Positions 1 through 11,383 of a stretch of DNA of 64,000 nt are shown here, piece after piece. Position numbers and translations under genes: made by a program. Source of the DNA: Cepaea nemoralis (taxonomy: Eukaryota; Mollusca; Gastropoda; Stylommatophora; Helicidae); the NCBI GenBank assembly GCA_014155875.1, contig JACEFZ010017882.1, positions 31,501-95,500 on the forward strand, written 5' to 3'. How positions within the stretch are numbered: position 1 is the stretch's first letter; every line of letters starts with the position of its first letter. Below the pieces are notes generated by a model, which saw only the letters and a program-made list of their open reading frames with translations, did not search any database and was not told the DNA's origin.

Positions 1-1500
1 AAAATCCTTTATCTAAGATCTATACTAAACTACACACAACACATTCATCACAGCACATTTTCAAAATTGAACGCAAACATTTGACGCAGACAAAAAATAA
101 AAAGTCGCGTTGAGTGGCAGAAAAATCCGCTGACCAATCTCACTCTCTCTTCTATATTTTTCATTCGCTCTCACATTCACACTTCTGTCACACATCTTTT
201 ACTTTCACACTTATGTCACACATCTTTCACCCTCCCAATTATTTAAAAACCTTGGAGTGACACTGTACAAGTTCGGCTCAGTTTGAGAAAGTTGAGCTCA
301 ATGACTGTGCGTAAATCGCTGCACGAGTCATATATCTACAACATATTTACATGTAAGTACAAAGGGTTGATGGTTTATACCCTTGGTCTTGTGACCCACT
401 ATATTTTACTGTAATCATACTCTAACTACTGACACTACTACTACTTCTATAAATGTGTATTTAATGTGTTAACTATTTTAATTTATTTTGCCACATTAAT
501 CCTAAGATATGCTTACATTAATCCTAATATTATCTAATTTAAGGGATGTAATCTAACTATTTAAAATGAAATTGATGTGAGATGAGTTATGTACCTTTCT
601 GAAATGGGTAATTTGAAATCTAATGAATTATGTACCTTTCTAAAATGGGTATTTTGAAATGTAGCCAAATTATAAATGATGTTTTTAAATGAAAAGAAAA
701 TATATGACTGATATTCTTAATCTAAATGGTGTAAATGTATGTTAAATTATATACTCTTTTTATCATATTATGGTGTTAATTAATCATACTACTAAATGAT
801 AACCTTTGCTAAATGGAATGGTTCATTAAGATGGAATGAAATCACCTGAAATGAAACGAAATGGAATGTAATAAAATAAATGGTACTATTCGTATATAAA
901 CTACTATCTAATTTACTTTTAGGGTAAGTAGGTGGGTAAACTACTGATTTATGTAAACTACTAAAAAAAATGAAAACTATTTTATTTCCTAACTCTACGT
1001 GTAAATTAAAGTTACCTATTATACCTATAATTTATCACACTTAAAATATTATAATATATATCACAATAAGTATTTATATACATAGTATTCAAATACCCCA
1101 GGTTAGTTGTTGCCCCAATGTTCAGAAATTGCTTTCATTGGCATGCTGTATAATTACATTTGTCCTGGGTATATTAAATACCATACACAGTCATACTTGT
1201 GTCCTATGGGTATGGCACCTGTAATGTTCGCTTGTGTCGTAGACCAGTATTTTTAGTGTCTGTATTTATGGACTGTTCTGACACAGTTTTTCTTTGCTTA
1301 ACACAAATGATTCACCGGACACATGTGGAGCTTAGTAAATAACGCACTGTTCCAGTTCACACGGTGATATCTTTGTTTTTCGGAGCACAGTCCTTCTGTT
1401 GATGTCTACGGACACATGGTAGATTACTGTTCTTAGTACATAGTTTAGCACACAATGTCTATGTATTCATACATTATTTTACATAGAATACTATACTGTA
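1..1500. other. AT-rich sequence without a recognisable gene
   Basis: No open frame of useful length or conserved motif is visible. The stretch is AT-rich with many short imperfect duplications (for example ATGTACCTTTCT followed by AAATGGGTA twice near 590-650). It lies downstream of the minus-strand gypsy pol remnant, so its 3' long terminal repeat could be here, but I could not match it to sequence on the other side of the element. Confidence 0.4.
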
Positions 1501-1613
1501 CTAATTTAATAATTATTACTCTACACACATGTGGAATCTCTAGTATAAGCGACCACCTGTATATACGGTCATTCCGATGCACACCACGTTGTATGACCGT
1601 GATTGGGGAGTTG

Positions 1614-2259
1614 TCAGTCTGGACAATGCAGTGAACATCCGCTAGAAATCGGTGGAGCTTCCTCACCGCCTAGATGACGCTTAGGGCTTTTCAACTCTGA
1701 TATGGAATATCTGGACTCAGCAGGTGTGATCTTACGGTTCACGTAGCAAATCGGGTGGAAGATGCCCTCAAAAAATTGGCCTAGTACTGCTGGCATCTGT
1801 CCTAGAATAATAAACGAACCTAGGATTAGGCAAGCGGAGGATTGGAACATTACTAAAAAGGATTTTCAATTTTGACAATGCAGAAATTAATAATGCATCT
1901 TTGACATTTCATTTTACAGATGTTTTTAAAACATTGGAAAATACACTTGTAATTTCCCTTAAATTTGGTATTAGTTTGCTATAGTAATATAATAATCCCA
2001 AAAGGCTTCTGACCTGCTGCTTTGTGGTAGGCATGGTCAGATTCATAATTTTTGTAATAATTCTATTGTCGGTCTTAAGTTGACCCTGTGAAATGACATG
2101 ACCCAAAAAATGAATTTCTTTTAGGCCCACTTCACCTTTGCTCGGTTTGACAGTGAGACCGAAGAGTCGCACTCTGTCAAAGACATGTCTTAGTTTCAGT
2201 AAGTGTGTTGTCCAGTCATCAGTATGGAACCATATATCATGCGTATTCTGTAAGCTCAC
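1614..2259 (-). pseudogene. Gypsy RT C-terminal part and RNase H fragment
   Basis: The 1909-2259 frame holds the RT thumb and connection: a DDW-THL segment, FGLTVKPSKGEVG, HFLGHVISQG and SLLGLLYYYSKLIPNL are typical of Ty3/gypsy. The RT palm with its YxDD box is absent upstream. The 1614-1850 frame holds HPICYVNRKITPAESRYS, the start of the gypsy RNase H domain, in a different frame. This is a broken remnant and cannot be active. Confidence 0.75.
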
Positions 2260-3401
2260 TACATGTATGCATCTCGTTGGATTTGCCAGTCTCGCTAACT
2301 AGTGTAGTTGCGCTATGTATGTCTGTCATCTCATTAGGTGTGGGTGCACTGTGTTCGTCTGTCTCTACTCCTGTCTCTTGTCGTGAAAAGTAAAGTTTCA
2401 ACATGTTGACATGGGATATCTTTAAGTGTCTGTTTATCGATATTTCATAGTCAACATTTGAAATTCCATATACCACCTTGAATGGTACTTGCCATTTTGT
2501 TTGTCTGGAAGTAACCGAAGTATGTTTTGATCTGGTTTACGATCACTTGTTCAAGCACCCTTGTTTGTGTATTGGTAAATTTGACCCTCCCTCTCAAAGG
2601 TCTAGAAACCCGAGTAGAAGGTAGTACTTTAGCTGTGAGATGTTTACCCTTATGTAATAATTGTTGACCGATATTACAAAAACGATAAAATAATTTCATA
2701 TCATTCCAAAACCCTGGCCAATGAAAATGAGTCTGAAATCTAGGCCTGGTTTTGTCTTTTGCCAGGTGACCAGCAAGCGGTGACTCATGTGCAGTTTTTT
2801 GCACAGTTAGGCGGTGTTGTACAGGTCGCACCGTTTGCTGATTCTCATGGTTATCAGTTGTAAAATATCTAGTAAGAAAGCCATTATTAGGTTTAAAGAA
2901 CCATGAGACATTTTTGGTTACTTTGGCTCTTTCTTTCATTAATTTTAAATAAGGAGACACACTAGGATCATCTTTCTGCTGTTCTATGAATTTCTGTCTG
3001 TTGGTATCATCTGTGCCAGTTGGAGAAAGCAACAGTAGTCTCTCATCTTGTAGTGTATCTTGATGTTTTACAGTGTCTGCTCTAGTAGTTGCATTAGCTG
3101 CATTTAATCTTTCCCATGCAGCTATTTCATCGCTAGTACATTGTTTCAGTTGGGGTAAGCAACCCAAAATCAAATCAGTACAAGGGTTGTCAAGTATTGC
3201 ACAAGTAAAGGTACCCGAAAGGAAAGGAGTGTTAATACGGGCTTTGGCCAAAGGGTAAATTTCAATGTTACCCGAAAAGGTTCGGCATTTGACAGAGTCA
3301 CCTGTATAGTCATCTGGACTCACCAGTTCCTTTCTAAAGACCAATAAGGGTGCTGCCGCTGTCCAGCAAACATTGGCATGGTCTGTCGTTGACCATTGCA
3401 T
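2237..3401 (-). pseudogene. Gypsy protease C-terminal part and integrase remnants
   Basis: The 2451-3401 frame (316 codons) begins with protease-like sequence ending in CTDLILG, the usual second half of retropepsin folds. It then has an H2C2 integrase zinc-binding module (HESPLAGHL, HWPGFW, CNIGQ; the last Cys appears lost). The integrase catalytic core is missing. The next frame, 2237-2476, has VVYGISNVDYEI and ISHVNMLKLYF, typical of the integrase C-terminal module. These pieces lie upstream of RT on the coding strand. Confidence 0.65.
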
Positions 3402-3822
3402 TGTGGAACACTAACTTGCCTCTGGAGGCTAATGCTGCATTTACACTCTCAGTTGAGCATGGTACTGTATGTCCACATTCTAATTTTGCGTCTGCATGAA
3501 ATTGGTGACATCGTTCACAATTGTCAAAGCATAATACATCGTTCACACAACATACATCTTCAGATTCTTTAAAAGGTAAAACATTTTCAACATCACACTC
3601 AGTCTCTCTATCACTAACAGAAGATGTATTAATCAAACTAGCATTGTTGGCTTTCATACGTTGGCAGGCCAAGGCACTTATTTGAATAATGGCCGTAGCT
3701 GGAACAGAAAAAGCATTTGACTGCACGCCTGTATGCAGTTCTTTTGTTTTGCTGCTTCTTAATAACATTTTCAAGATGCGCCGGATAATTTGGCGATTTG
3801 TCACACATAGAAGAAGTGTCAT
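3334..3822 (-). pseudogene. Gypsy aspartic protease N-terminal part
   Basis: The end of this frame has CQCLLDSGSTLIGL, the active-site DSG of a retropepsin, after a Cys-rich linker. The frame then stops, and the rest of the protease continues in the overlapping frame at 2451-3401, so a frameshift separates the two halves. Confidence 0.6.
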
Positions 3823-4051
3823 GAAAAAATTGACAGTAGATGCATTTTGACACTTCCCTATCTTTCTTGTTGACTTTCTGACGTGATTTTCTATTCTTCT
3901 GATAGTTTTTTGGTTGGTCTTTCACAAAAGAAGCTATCTCAGAGTCATTTGAGGTCCTAAAAATATCTCTGTTTGCAGAAAAATATGCTGAGCCTTTTTT
4001 TTTCAAATTGCTGTATGTTCTCAATGTCTGACTGCTGCAAAAATTTAGCAA
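3638..4051 (-). pseudogene. Gag nucleocapsid part with CCHC zinc knuckle
   Basis: The frame contains CFFCSSYGHYSNKC, a C-x2-C-x4-H-x4-C zinc knuckle typical of retrotransposon nucleocapsids, preceded by a second Cys cluster (CIYCQFFHDTSSMC). It overlaps the end of the gag-like frame at 3957-4751 in another phase, so gag is frameshifted. Confidence 0.7.
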
Positions 4052-4751
4052 AAGGAGATGGTATAGTGGATATGACTTTATCCATGGTTATTAAATTTTT
4101 AAGTCTATCAAAGTCTTTTCCTATGTTAGCTGCTTTAAGCCACCTATCTAGTACAATTTGAACATTTGAGACGTAATCAATGAATGTCTCATTAGGTTTA
4201 GGTTTTAAATTTGAGAACTGAACCTGATACCCAGGGGCATCAAGTAAAAAGTGTTGCATTATCCTATCATGTATGTATTGATAGTTAGATCTAAGATCAG
4301 ATGGTATAGATTCTATCACTTTAAGGGGCTCACCACTTAGATTCTTCATATAAATTATAGCCCACATGTCTATTGGAACTTGGTGATATTTAAACTGGTA
4401 CTCGACATTTTCTGTCCAGGCTGCTATGGAATCTTCTTTACAATATGGATTGATAATGTTTTTGTATTTATAGAACTTATTTCCTTCTTGTTGACTTTTT
4501 AGTTTAGTGGCAGAGATCTCTGCGTGTGAGTCTACATCCATACCTTTCCTCTTTACCTGTGTTTCTGATTCTACTTGTATTTGTTTTTCCTTAACTCTTG
4601 CCATTTCATCTATCTCTTTTTGCTGTAGTTCTAAGTCTTTTTGTTTTAATTCTTTTTTCTGGTCCAATTGCTTTTGTTTTAATTCCATATCCTGCTGTAA
4701 CTGTTTCAGTCTAATTTCTCCCTCTTTTATAAGATCAAGTAAAGTTGACAT
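3957..4751 (-). pseudogene. Gag-like protein with N-terminal coiled coil
   Basis: A 264-codon frame starts with about 70 residues of a strong Lys/Gln/Glu coiled coil. A capsid-like helical region follows (WTENVEYQFKYHQVP, IMQHFLLDAPGYQVQFSNLK, ETFIDYVSNVQIVLDRWLKA). This layout matches gag of Ty3/gypsy elements related to SCAN-type capsids. The ATG at 4749-4751 is followed by a full frame, but the CCHC part lies in another phase. Confidence 0.65.
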
Positions 4752-4759
4752 GTTGTTGG

Positions 4760-5973
4760 GAGATTAGTTCGCGTTGACCTGCACTGCAGTCTATAATCAC
4801 TTATTTATCTTTGATATGTTATGTTCCTTATTATCTGAGCACTGCAAATTGTACTCTTTGTATATTACCTGAAAAATTTAATCCTGAAAAAATAGAGCAC
4901 AAAAGTATGCTAATGCATCACCAGCTGAAACAAGAGATGCACTATTAATCACATTGCATGCCAAAAATATTGAGTATACTCAACTTAATGTTCCCGAGAA
5001 TCAGGGAACAACAATCCGGAAACACAGGTCATCTTCTTTGGCACTTTGGCATAGACACGAGATATTTATTCAGGTCACCTTGTTTGGCACCTCGACATAC
5101 ACACGCGTTTTGTAATCAGCTGTTGATCACCCTGGTTTACAGAGCAGCAACAATTAACACATAGTAAACGACATATTATTCGACAACTTAGAACAATGAC
5201 AATGACATACCCACACAAAAAAAGAATATAGTTAACTTAATATTAGATTGTCAATGTCCTGTCTTCGTTCTAACTTTTATTTATGCCTTTCGTCACTGAC
5301 CTAATTTAATCTATGTAAGCGTTGTGCAGACCAAGTCTAACTCGCCTGCCTGAAAGTAGTACCCTCGTGACGGTAAACGCAAGAAAAAGGTACGAGAAAA
5401 AAAAACAATCAATAACTGTTTTGAAATAAATAAAAATATAATAATATTGTTTAAATAAATAAATGTATTCAATTACTACTTGAAATAAACAAATAATAGG
5501 TTGTATTAAGTAAAGATTCAGGCGGGCAGCAGCTTGGAAATCTGTAAACAGTTAGACGCTGAATGCAAATGGCGCAGACCAACTGTTCGTCAGTCGGAAT
5601 ACGTCAGAGGCGCAGCGCTATTTTTAGCTTCCACAAATCGATACTGTTGCTGGCTGTGTATCGCTCCGCCATGAATCATAGTTGATAGTTATTCATAAAT
5701 AAATATATAATTATATGAATCATTACATGAATAAATAAAGAAAATAATAATATCAATACTTACAACTTTGAAGAACACATGATTTAAGTATATAATATTT
5801 TAGTAAACACAAATAAACAATATTTCGTCACGACAGGCACTGTTTCTCTAGCAACTTGTCCTAGTCTGCACACGTCATCGTTACTGACACAAATTAAATT
5901 CACTACTTCACTATTTGTAACCTTAGTCAAGAGCCGTGGGTGAGTGTATTAGCTTGAACTTTCGTCCAAGCCA
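4760..5973 (-). other. Probable leader of the gypsy element, no ORF
   Basis: The 1.2 kb between the gag start and the primer binding site has no sizeable reading frame. It contains AT-rich sequence and stretches with CG dinucleotides. It most likely is the untranslated leader of the retrotransposon plus later insertions. Confidence 0.3.
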
Positions 5974-5987
5974 CACTTCTGACACCA
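5974..5987 (-). promoter_or_regulatory. Candidate tRNA-Leu primer binding site
   Basis: The minus strand reads TGGTGTCAGAAGTG, which resembles the complement of a tRNA-Leu 3' end and is used as the primer site by many gypsy elements. It lies upstream of gag on the same strand. The adjoining LTR end was not proven. Confidence 0.4.
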
Positions 5988-6589
5988 CATTAATCCTTGC
6001 CTGTCAACAACTCATGTGACAGGCATCATCGGATTACTTCTTTCACACCACACAAGAAACTTGCAAGTCGTGTGAAAGGAATTACATGGTACATTTTATT
6101 GCCGTAGGCTCTTTACAAGTACATAACAGTCGCTATCAAACCACACACAAAGCCACAGAATTGCCTATCACTAGTTTCCTAAACTCTAACGCTATCTCTA
6201 TCTATTTGGTTACACAAAAACTCCCATCAATATCTAACGATCTGCTCTCTAAAATTGTCAGTCCCCGTCTGACTAGTCGGCTTCCCGTGGTTACACACCA
6301 CGCGGGAGGGACCTTGACACGTCCTTGACGTAAGCGTGCCGTGATGCTTGGCACGCTTACATTAGCTGTCTCTTGGTGATTTGCAATCGTGGCTATTATG
6401 TAGGCGTGATTCTGTCGTGACCAGAGTGCTGACTATCTGGTCACCGTCTCCGTGTCTCATGAGAGAACTAGTTAATAGTCCCCTATTCTCTCACCTACCC
6501 TGCCCCTACATCACCTCTATTCTATTTGAGGTTGACCACTCTTCCCGTTGGTGTACTCTCTTGGGGCATACCTCCGCCCCTTCTATTGC

Positions 6590-7290
6590 AGTCTTTGACA
6601 ACGTATGAGATAACTACAGAAGTTACATTTTTCCTAATTTTGGTAACACCTTTGCCTTAGTTTGGTCGACATAGTTCTTACTTTTCCATAGCTATTTCTT
6701 AGACTGACTGACAGATTTTCCTAGTTTTTATCACTTTGGATGAGACGTTTATAAGTTTGATTGAAATATGTCTTTACTTGCTTCGCTTTGTTTGACAAAT
6801 ATTCCTACTTTTTATAAGGTTAACAAAGTTTCCTACTGTTCATAAGTTTGGCTGTGGTATTTATAACTTTGGTCAACATTTTAGTTGTGTTGGGTAATAT
6901 TTTTTCCTATCTTTTTATAAGTTTGTTCGAGTTATATCTGTATTTGGCCAACATTTTTCCATTTGTCTGACGCATTTTTCTATTTTTTATAAGAATTGAT
7001 GCAATTTTTATAAGTTTTGGTTGAGCTATTTCAGTATTTGGTTGACCTTTTCCCTTTTGGTTGACAAATTTTCCTAGTTTTTATAAGTTTAGGTGAAATA
7101 TTTATAAATTTGATTGAAAGTCTCTTCCCATTTTGTAATCATATTTTCATAAATTTGGCCGAGACATTTCATATTTTGGTCAGTATCTTCCCGTATTTGG
7201 TTAGAAAAGTTTCCTACTTTTCATACATTTAACTGAAATATTTCTGTATTTGCCATAACTTTTCCCCCGAGTTTGTTCATATCTGTATAA
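6590..7290. repeat. Degenerate AT-rich tandem repeat of about 50 bp
   Basis: Phrases such as TTTTTATAAGTTTGG, ATATTTC and TTTGGTTGACA-TTTTCC recur roughly every 45-60 bp with heavy divergence. No reading frame spans it. It is an old local array. Confidence 0.5.
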
Positions 7291-7642
7291 AATGTCTCTG
7301 TGCATGTCTGTATGTGTCTCTGTTCATCCCCTCTCCGATAAGAAGAGGACAACGTCATGAACACAAACCACTAAAGAAAATCAACAAAACAAAAATCTTG
7401 GTTTCAATATTTTATCACCAAAATATGTGTGTTCACAACATATTCATCAAAACAGTTAGTGATATATCGTAAGAAAAAAATCAATGACATACATATTCAT
7501 CAAAATAGTTTAGTGATATATCATAAGAATAAATCAATGACATACATGATTAGTGAAAAACCCAAAAAGTTCTGGATTAGTGATCTTCATTCTTCTGGGC
7601 TCTGCTGGTTGACTATCAAAAACACTGTTGTTGTCGAAGTCA

Positions 7643-8278
7643 TCACACATAAGATATCATACAAGATATCTGAATACTTCTTTTTATCATACCAAAACCA
7701 CCCGGTAGCGGTGGTCGACACTTTTTTCTAATACTACCACTTGATTGGGTAGCATAAGCGACAGGTCCTTGCAGTACAGCCTTAAGGGCTGCCAAGCTGT
7801 CTCTATCATTTGGTTGGATATCCTCTGCTACTATGAGTGGACGTGTTGCCAGGGTGTCTAAGGGTGTCGTCCTTTCTCGTGGTATCTGGTGATGTAAGTA
7901 ACGCTGTACGTTCGTATTGTATAGATTTTTACATAACTGACAGGGATAATCATTGTGAATGTTCCCATTGTGGTGGGTAAGGTTATCATTGAAGTCACAG
8001 TGGTGGTAGTCTGGTACTTGATTTAGACTACGATGATGGTGTAAATATACACGTGGTGCTGTCGTCTCTGCTGTTGTAGTGTTTGATGTATTCATATGTG
8101 GTTGATGGTGTGTTCGTATGTGTCTTTGTAGATTGCCTTTTCTGTTGAAAAGTTGTCCAAAGATATGACATAAGTGTGGTTTCGTACCGTGAATGGTCCG
8201 AATGTGACGATTAAGGTTATCCTTATAACAATAGGCTTTGTCGCACACTGAACACGTGAAAGTAGATCTGGTGGTCAT
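7643..8278 (-). CDS. Small C2H2 zinc-finger protein, 211 aa, unassigned
   Basis: From the ATG at 8276-8278 the frame encodes 211 residues. The first finger is canonical (FTCSVCDKAYCYKDNLNRHIRTIH). The second has lost its second cysteine (LCHIFGQLFNRKGNLQRHIRTHH). A third partial finger has YPCQLCKNLYNTN with degenerate histidines. The C terminus ends in a Pro/Gly/basic segment (RKKCRPPLPGGFGMIKR). A TATA box lies about 340 bp upstream and a 72-74 bp duplication fills the leader. It may be a DNA-binding protein of an unrecognised mobile element or a decaying host gene; the degenerate fingers favour decay or relaxed constraint. Confidence 0.5.
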   Translation of the reverse strand: MTTRSTFTCSVCDKAYCYKDNLNRHIRTIHGTKPHLCHIFGQLFNRKGNLQRHIRTHHQPHMNTSNTTTAETTAPRVYLHHHRSLNQVPDYHHCDFNDNLTHHNGNIHNDYPCQLCKNLYNTNVQRYLHHQIPRERTTPLDTLATRPLIVAEDIQPNDRDSLAALKAVLQGPVAYATQSSGSIRKKCRPPLPGGFGMIKRSIQISCMISYV

Positions 8279-8384
8279 ATTGATAAACTGGTCATAAGTC
8301 ACACTTTCGATTTTTACAACAGCGAAAAAGTTCTGTTGTATACAATGTTTCACTGTTTTATCAGCTGCCGACGACACGACTAAG

Positions 8385-8545
8385 GCTCACACCAAGTTTC
8401 ACCGCTGTAGCTAGCCAAGTCAGTTAGTGAACAATATCTGCTTACTACACGAATAACGCTCACACCAAGTTTCACCGCTGTAGCTAGCCAAGTCAGCACG
8501 TGAACAATATCTGCCGACGACACGAACGCTGCTCACACCAGCCTG
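8385..8545 (-). repeat. Tandem duplication of 72-74 bp in the leader of the zinc-finger ORF
   Basis: GCTCACACCAAGTTTCACCG begins at 8385 and again at 8457, and a third, shorter start (GCTCACACCAG) is at 8531. Each unit carries CTAGCCAAGTCAG and an AATATCTGC phrase. The block sits between the TATA box and the start codon. Confidence 0.75.
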
Positions 8546-8616
8546 AAGCACAAATACCTCTGTAGATACCCAAGTCAGCCCATGAACTGGTACTGTGCTC
8601 ACAAGAGACGCCGTCT

Positions 8617-8624
8617 ATTTTATA
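8617..8624 (-). promoter_or_regulatory. TATA box upstream of the zinc-finger ORF
   Basis: The minus strand reads TATAAAAT followed by AGACGGCGTC and a pyrimidine/AG-rich start region about 25-30 bp downstream. The position, strand and distance suit a promoter for the zinc-finger frame. No transcript data are available. Confidence 0.4.
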
Positions 8625-8839
8625 CACTGGGTCTGCACCCTACATAGCTGATGTGGCAGTTAGACAAGGTATTCTCACGCCCGCCTGCTTCCCCACAAAC
8701 CGATGACTCATGCTACCACTTAATGACTTTTGCCTATGGTGTTGATGACGTAGGGGCTGTCTCGGACATCCGTGTTCGTTACCAAAAAGGGTATGTGGTT
8801 TCGTGATATTCTTGTAGGGCCACGATTTGTTTATGGGTG

Positions 8840-9480
8840 AGTGTATCTGTACTGGTTGTGGTACCAGTAGTAATGGTATGGGTGTGTCTTTGTGCTTGTA
8901 GGTCTGTATGTACAAGTGTATCAAGTGTGTATGGGTGTGTCTGTGTGTACTTGTGATGACAGTAGTAATGGTATGGGTGTGTGTCTTTGAGTTTGTAGTA
9001 GTTGATGTCTGTGTGTACGTGCAGCTGTGTCTGTACGTGGTTGTGTATAGTTGTGATGACAGTAGTAATGGTAGGAGATGGGTATGGGTACTTGTCAGTG
9101 TTCATGTCTGTATGTACAAGTGTGTCTGTGTCTTTGTGTGTTTTTTGATTGTAGGTGTGTATTTGTGTAGTTGATGTCTGTGTGTCTGTACTTGTGTATA
9201 GTTGTGGTGAGAGTAGTAATGGTACGAGTGTCTGTGCTGTCTCTGCACATGTGTATAGCTGTTGATGTGACAGTAGTAATGGTATGGGTTGTCTGTGTAA
9301 GGTTGTCTTTGTGTTTGTATGTGTGTTTGTGTGACCCTCTTTATGTATTTGTTTATGGGTGTGTACTTGTGTATAGTTGTGATGACAGTAGTAATGGAAT
9401 GGTTTGTCTGTACTTCTGTGTATGTATGTGTGTACTTGTCTGTCTTTGTGGTTGTATGATCCTCTTTGTGTGAGTTTTAC
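8840..9480. repeat. GT-rich minisatellite with ATGACAGTAGTAATGG core
   Basis: GATGACAGTAGTAATGG or a close form recurs near 8950, 9055 and 9382, with related copies near 8868, 9200 and 9265, separated by GTGTGTCTGTGT-type sequence. Spacing is irregular, about 60-120 bp. Frames seen on both strands are consequences of the simple composition. Confidence 0.6.
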
Positions 9481-9639
9481 ACACCCCACAAAAAAGATAC
9501 TTGTATCTCTAACAACGCACCAGCTAATATTCTTGTCACTAATATTGGTAGTACTATTATCACTACTAGTGATTCTTCCTCACTTTACCCACCACCATTG
9601 CACTATACGTACTTTCCCCTACAATTTACGTGGTCACTC

Positions 9640-10210
9640 GACTACTTGACCACTGCTTGACCACGTCATCGATCACTTTAATCACTACCATAATCTTAGG
9701 CACATCGTCCTCTACAATTTAAGTGGTCACTCGACCACTTCTTGACCACTACTTGACCACTAATTTACCACCCTTTAACCATCACCATGTCGCTACAACT
9801 ACTTTCCGCTAAAATGTATTCACTTGATCACTGCTTGACCACTAATTTACCACCCTTTAAGCATCACCATATCATTACAATCACTTTCCCCTAAAATTTT
9901 CCTCACTTAACCACTGCTTGACCACTAATTTACCATCCTTTAAGGATTACCATGTCTCTACGACCAATTTTCCCTAAAATTTTCCTTGCTTGACCACTAA
10001 TTTACCACTCTTTAATCACCACCATATCATTACAATCACTTTTCCCTCAAATTTCCTCACTTGACTACTTGACCCTTACTTGACCACTGCTTGACCAGTG
10101 TGTAACTGCGAACATAACACCTCTTATTACATTTATGACCACCCCTATATCGACCACTCCTACTTGACCACTAATACCCACCCCTTACCATCAAATGACA
10201 CCCATTATAA
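9640..10210. repeat. Degenerate repeat of about 90 bp (CTTGACCACT family)
   Basis: CTTGACCACTAATTTACCA, CCCTTTAA-CATCACCAT and CACTTTCCCCTAAAATTTTC recur in the same order about five times. Copies are diverged but ordered, which marks a tandem array. Confidence 0.65.
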
Positions 10211-10334
10211 CTTTATAAGATTTCCTTTGTAATGATGGTAGTGAATAAGCTACTATGAACATACCACCCTTTACTTTCACTTAGACACTACTATCACACT
10301 GTTCAGATGATAGTAACCATCTACACCTCTATCC

Positions 10335-10510
10335 ATGAGTCGTCAAGTATAACCACGACACATCACACCCTTGGCAGTTTATACATTACTCACCACGCAT
10401 AGTGAACAGACACATTATGAGATTCTACGCCACCACCATATATCCAACCCATGAGTAGAAACCACGACCCATCACACTCTTGGCAGTTTATACATCACTC
10501 ACCACGCATA
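10335..10510. repeat. Two copies of a repeat of about 110 bp
   Basis: CCATGAGT, CATCACAC-CTTGGCAG, TTTATACAT-ACTCACC and ACGCATA occur in the same order twice. Confidence 0.6.
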
Positions 10511-10842
10511 CTAACACATTCATATACCCTACGTAACCACATCCAACCAAAATATATAACTTACACCCCTTCACACCCCTCATCCGTACTCACACTACCT
10601 TAATTAGTTTTACAGACATCCCACCAACCAACATAGACACGAATACTTTTACCTTAATTACATTCACAGAAACTTACCCACCTAAAAAAGTCATAGACCC
10701 GGGATTTTCCCACACGCCGCCAAAAAAAGTTCACCCGGGATTTTTACCGAGTCTGCAAAAAACCTTCATAAAACCACCAGTCGCCATCTTGGACGTAGAA
10801 TTGTGTGGATGAGTTTCATAATATACTACTTACATTTCATAC

Positions 10843-10966
<124 letters not shown>

Positions 10967-11190
10967 TCAAATTGAATGAAATTTACAAACATAAATGCCA
11001 TTTCCTCTAAACATATTTATCAACTTAAACCCCATAGACTTCCAAGGTCTTTCGCCGTTAATGTGAGTAAACTTTCTTTTAATTGTGGGTGGCCTTGAGA
11101 GGCCAGTAAAAAAAAAGTTGTTGTTGTTTTTTTGTTTTTATTTTTGGTTCGGCGGTCACCCCAGACTAGCTGGTAACCCCGCCTCCCCTC

Positions 11191-11383
11191 TTTTTTTTTT
11201 GGCGTGGACCCTTAGTCCCACTGTGAGCTATTGCCCACAGTGGTCCACCGGGCCCACATTTAAAGTGATGCTTATTTGAGGTGGTTTGGATCCCCGGCCC
11301 CCGACCAGACCAGGCGCACTACTGGAGAGGGGGGGGGGGCAGCAAATACACTTGATCTTAGCCAAAAGGCCGAAATGGAACAT
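11191..11383 (-). mobile_element. U2-snRNA-headed retroposon, copy 1
   Basis: On the minus strand CGGCCTTTTGGCTAAGATCA begins near 11372, a near-exact match to the start of U2 snRNA that continues into AGTG. The U2 match then ends and the sequence runs through GTATTTGCTGC and GGGGGCCGGGGAT to a run of ten A at 11191-11200. The copy at 60382-60540 shares this order: U2 head, ATTT-CTGC, GGGGCCGGGAT, A-tail. The 5' end is diverged and no target duplication was found here. Confidence 0.6.

Larger units (their letters stand above)
1614..5987 (-). mobile_element. Degenerate Ty3/gypsy-like LTR retrotransposon, Gmr1-like order
   Basis: Read on the minus strand the block holds, in order, a gag-like ORF, a CCHC knuckle, an aspartic protease with DSGS, an integrase zinc-binding module, an integrase C-terminal module, the RT thumb/connection and the start of RNase H. 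Frames change between these pieces and the integrase core and RT palm (including YxDD) are missing. A tRNA-Leu-like primer binding site (TGGTGTCAGAAGTG) lies at 5974-5987. Integrase before RT is the order known for Gmr1-type gypsy elements. The LTRs were not delimited. Confidence 0.7.

Noticed and set aside
8779..9489. 236-codon Thr/His-rich minus ORF
   Set aside because: It is the antisense of a GT-rich minisatellite; composition explains the open frame.
11085..11105. Histone-type 3' stem-loop (TGGCCTTGAGAGGCCA)
   Set aside because: The 6-bp stem is present but the loop TGAG and flanks do not match the histone mRNA element, and no histone gene is nearby.
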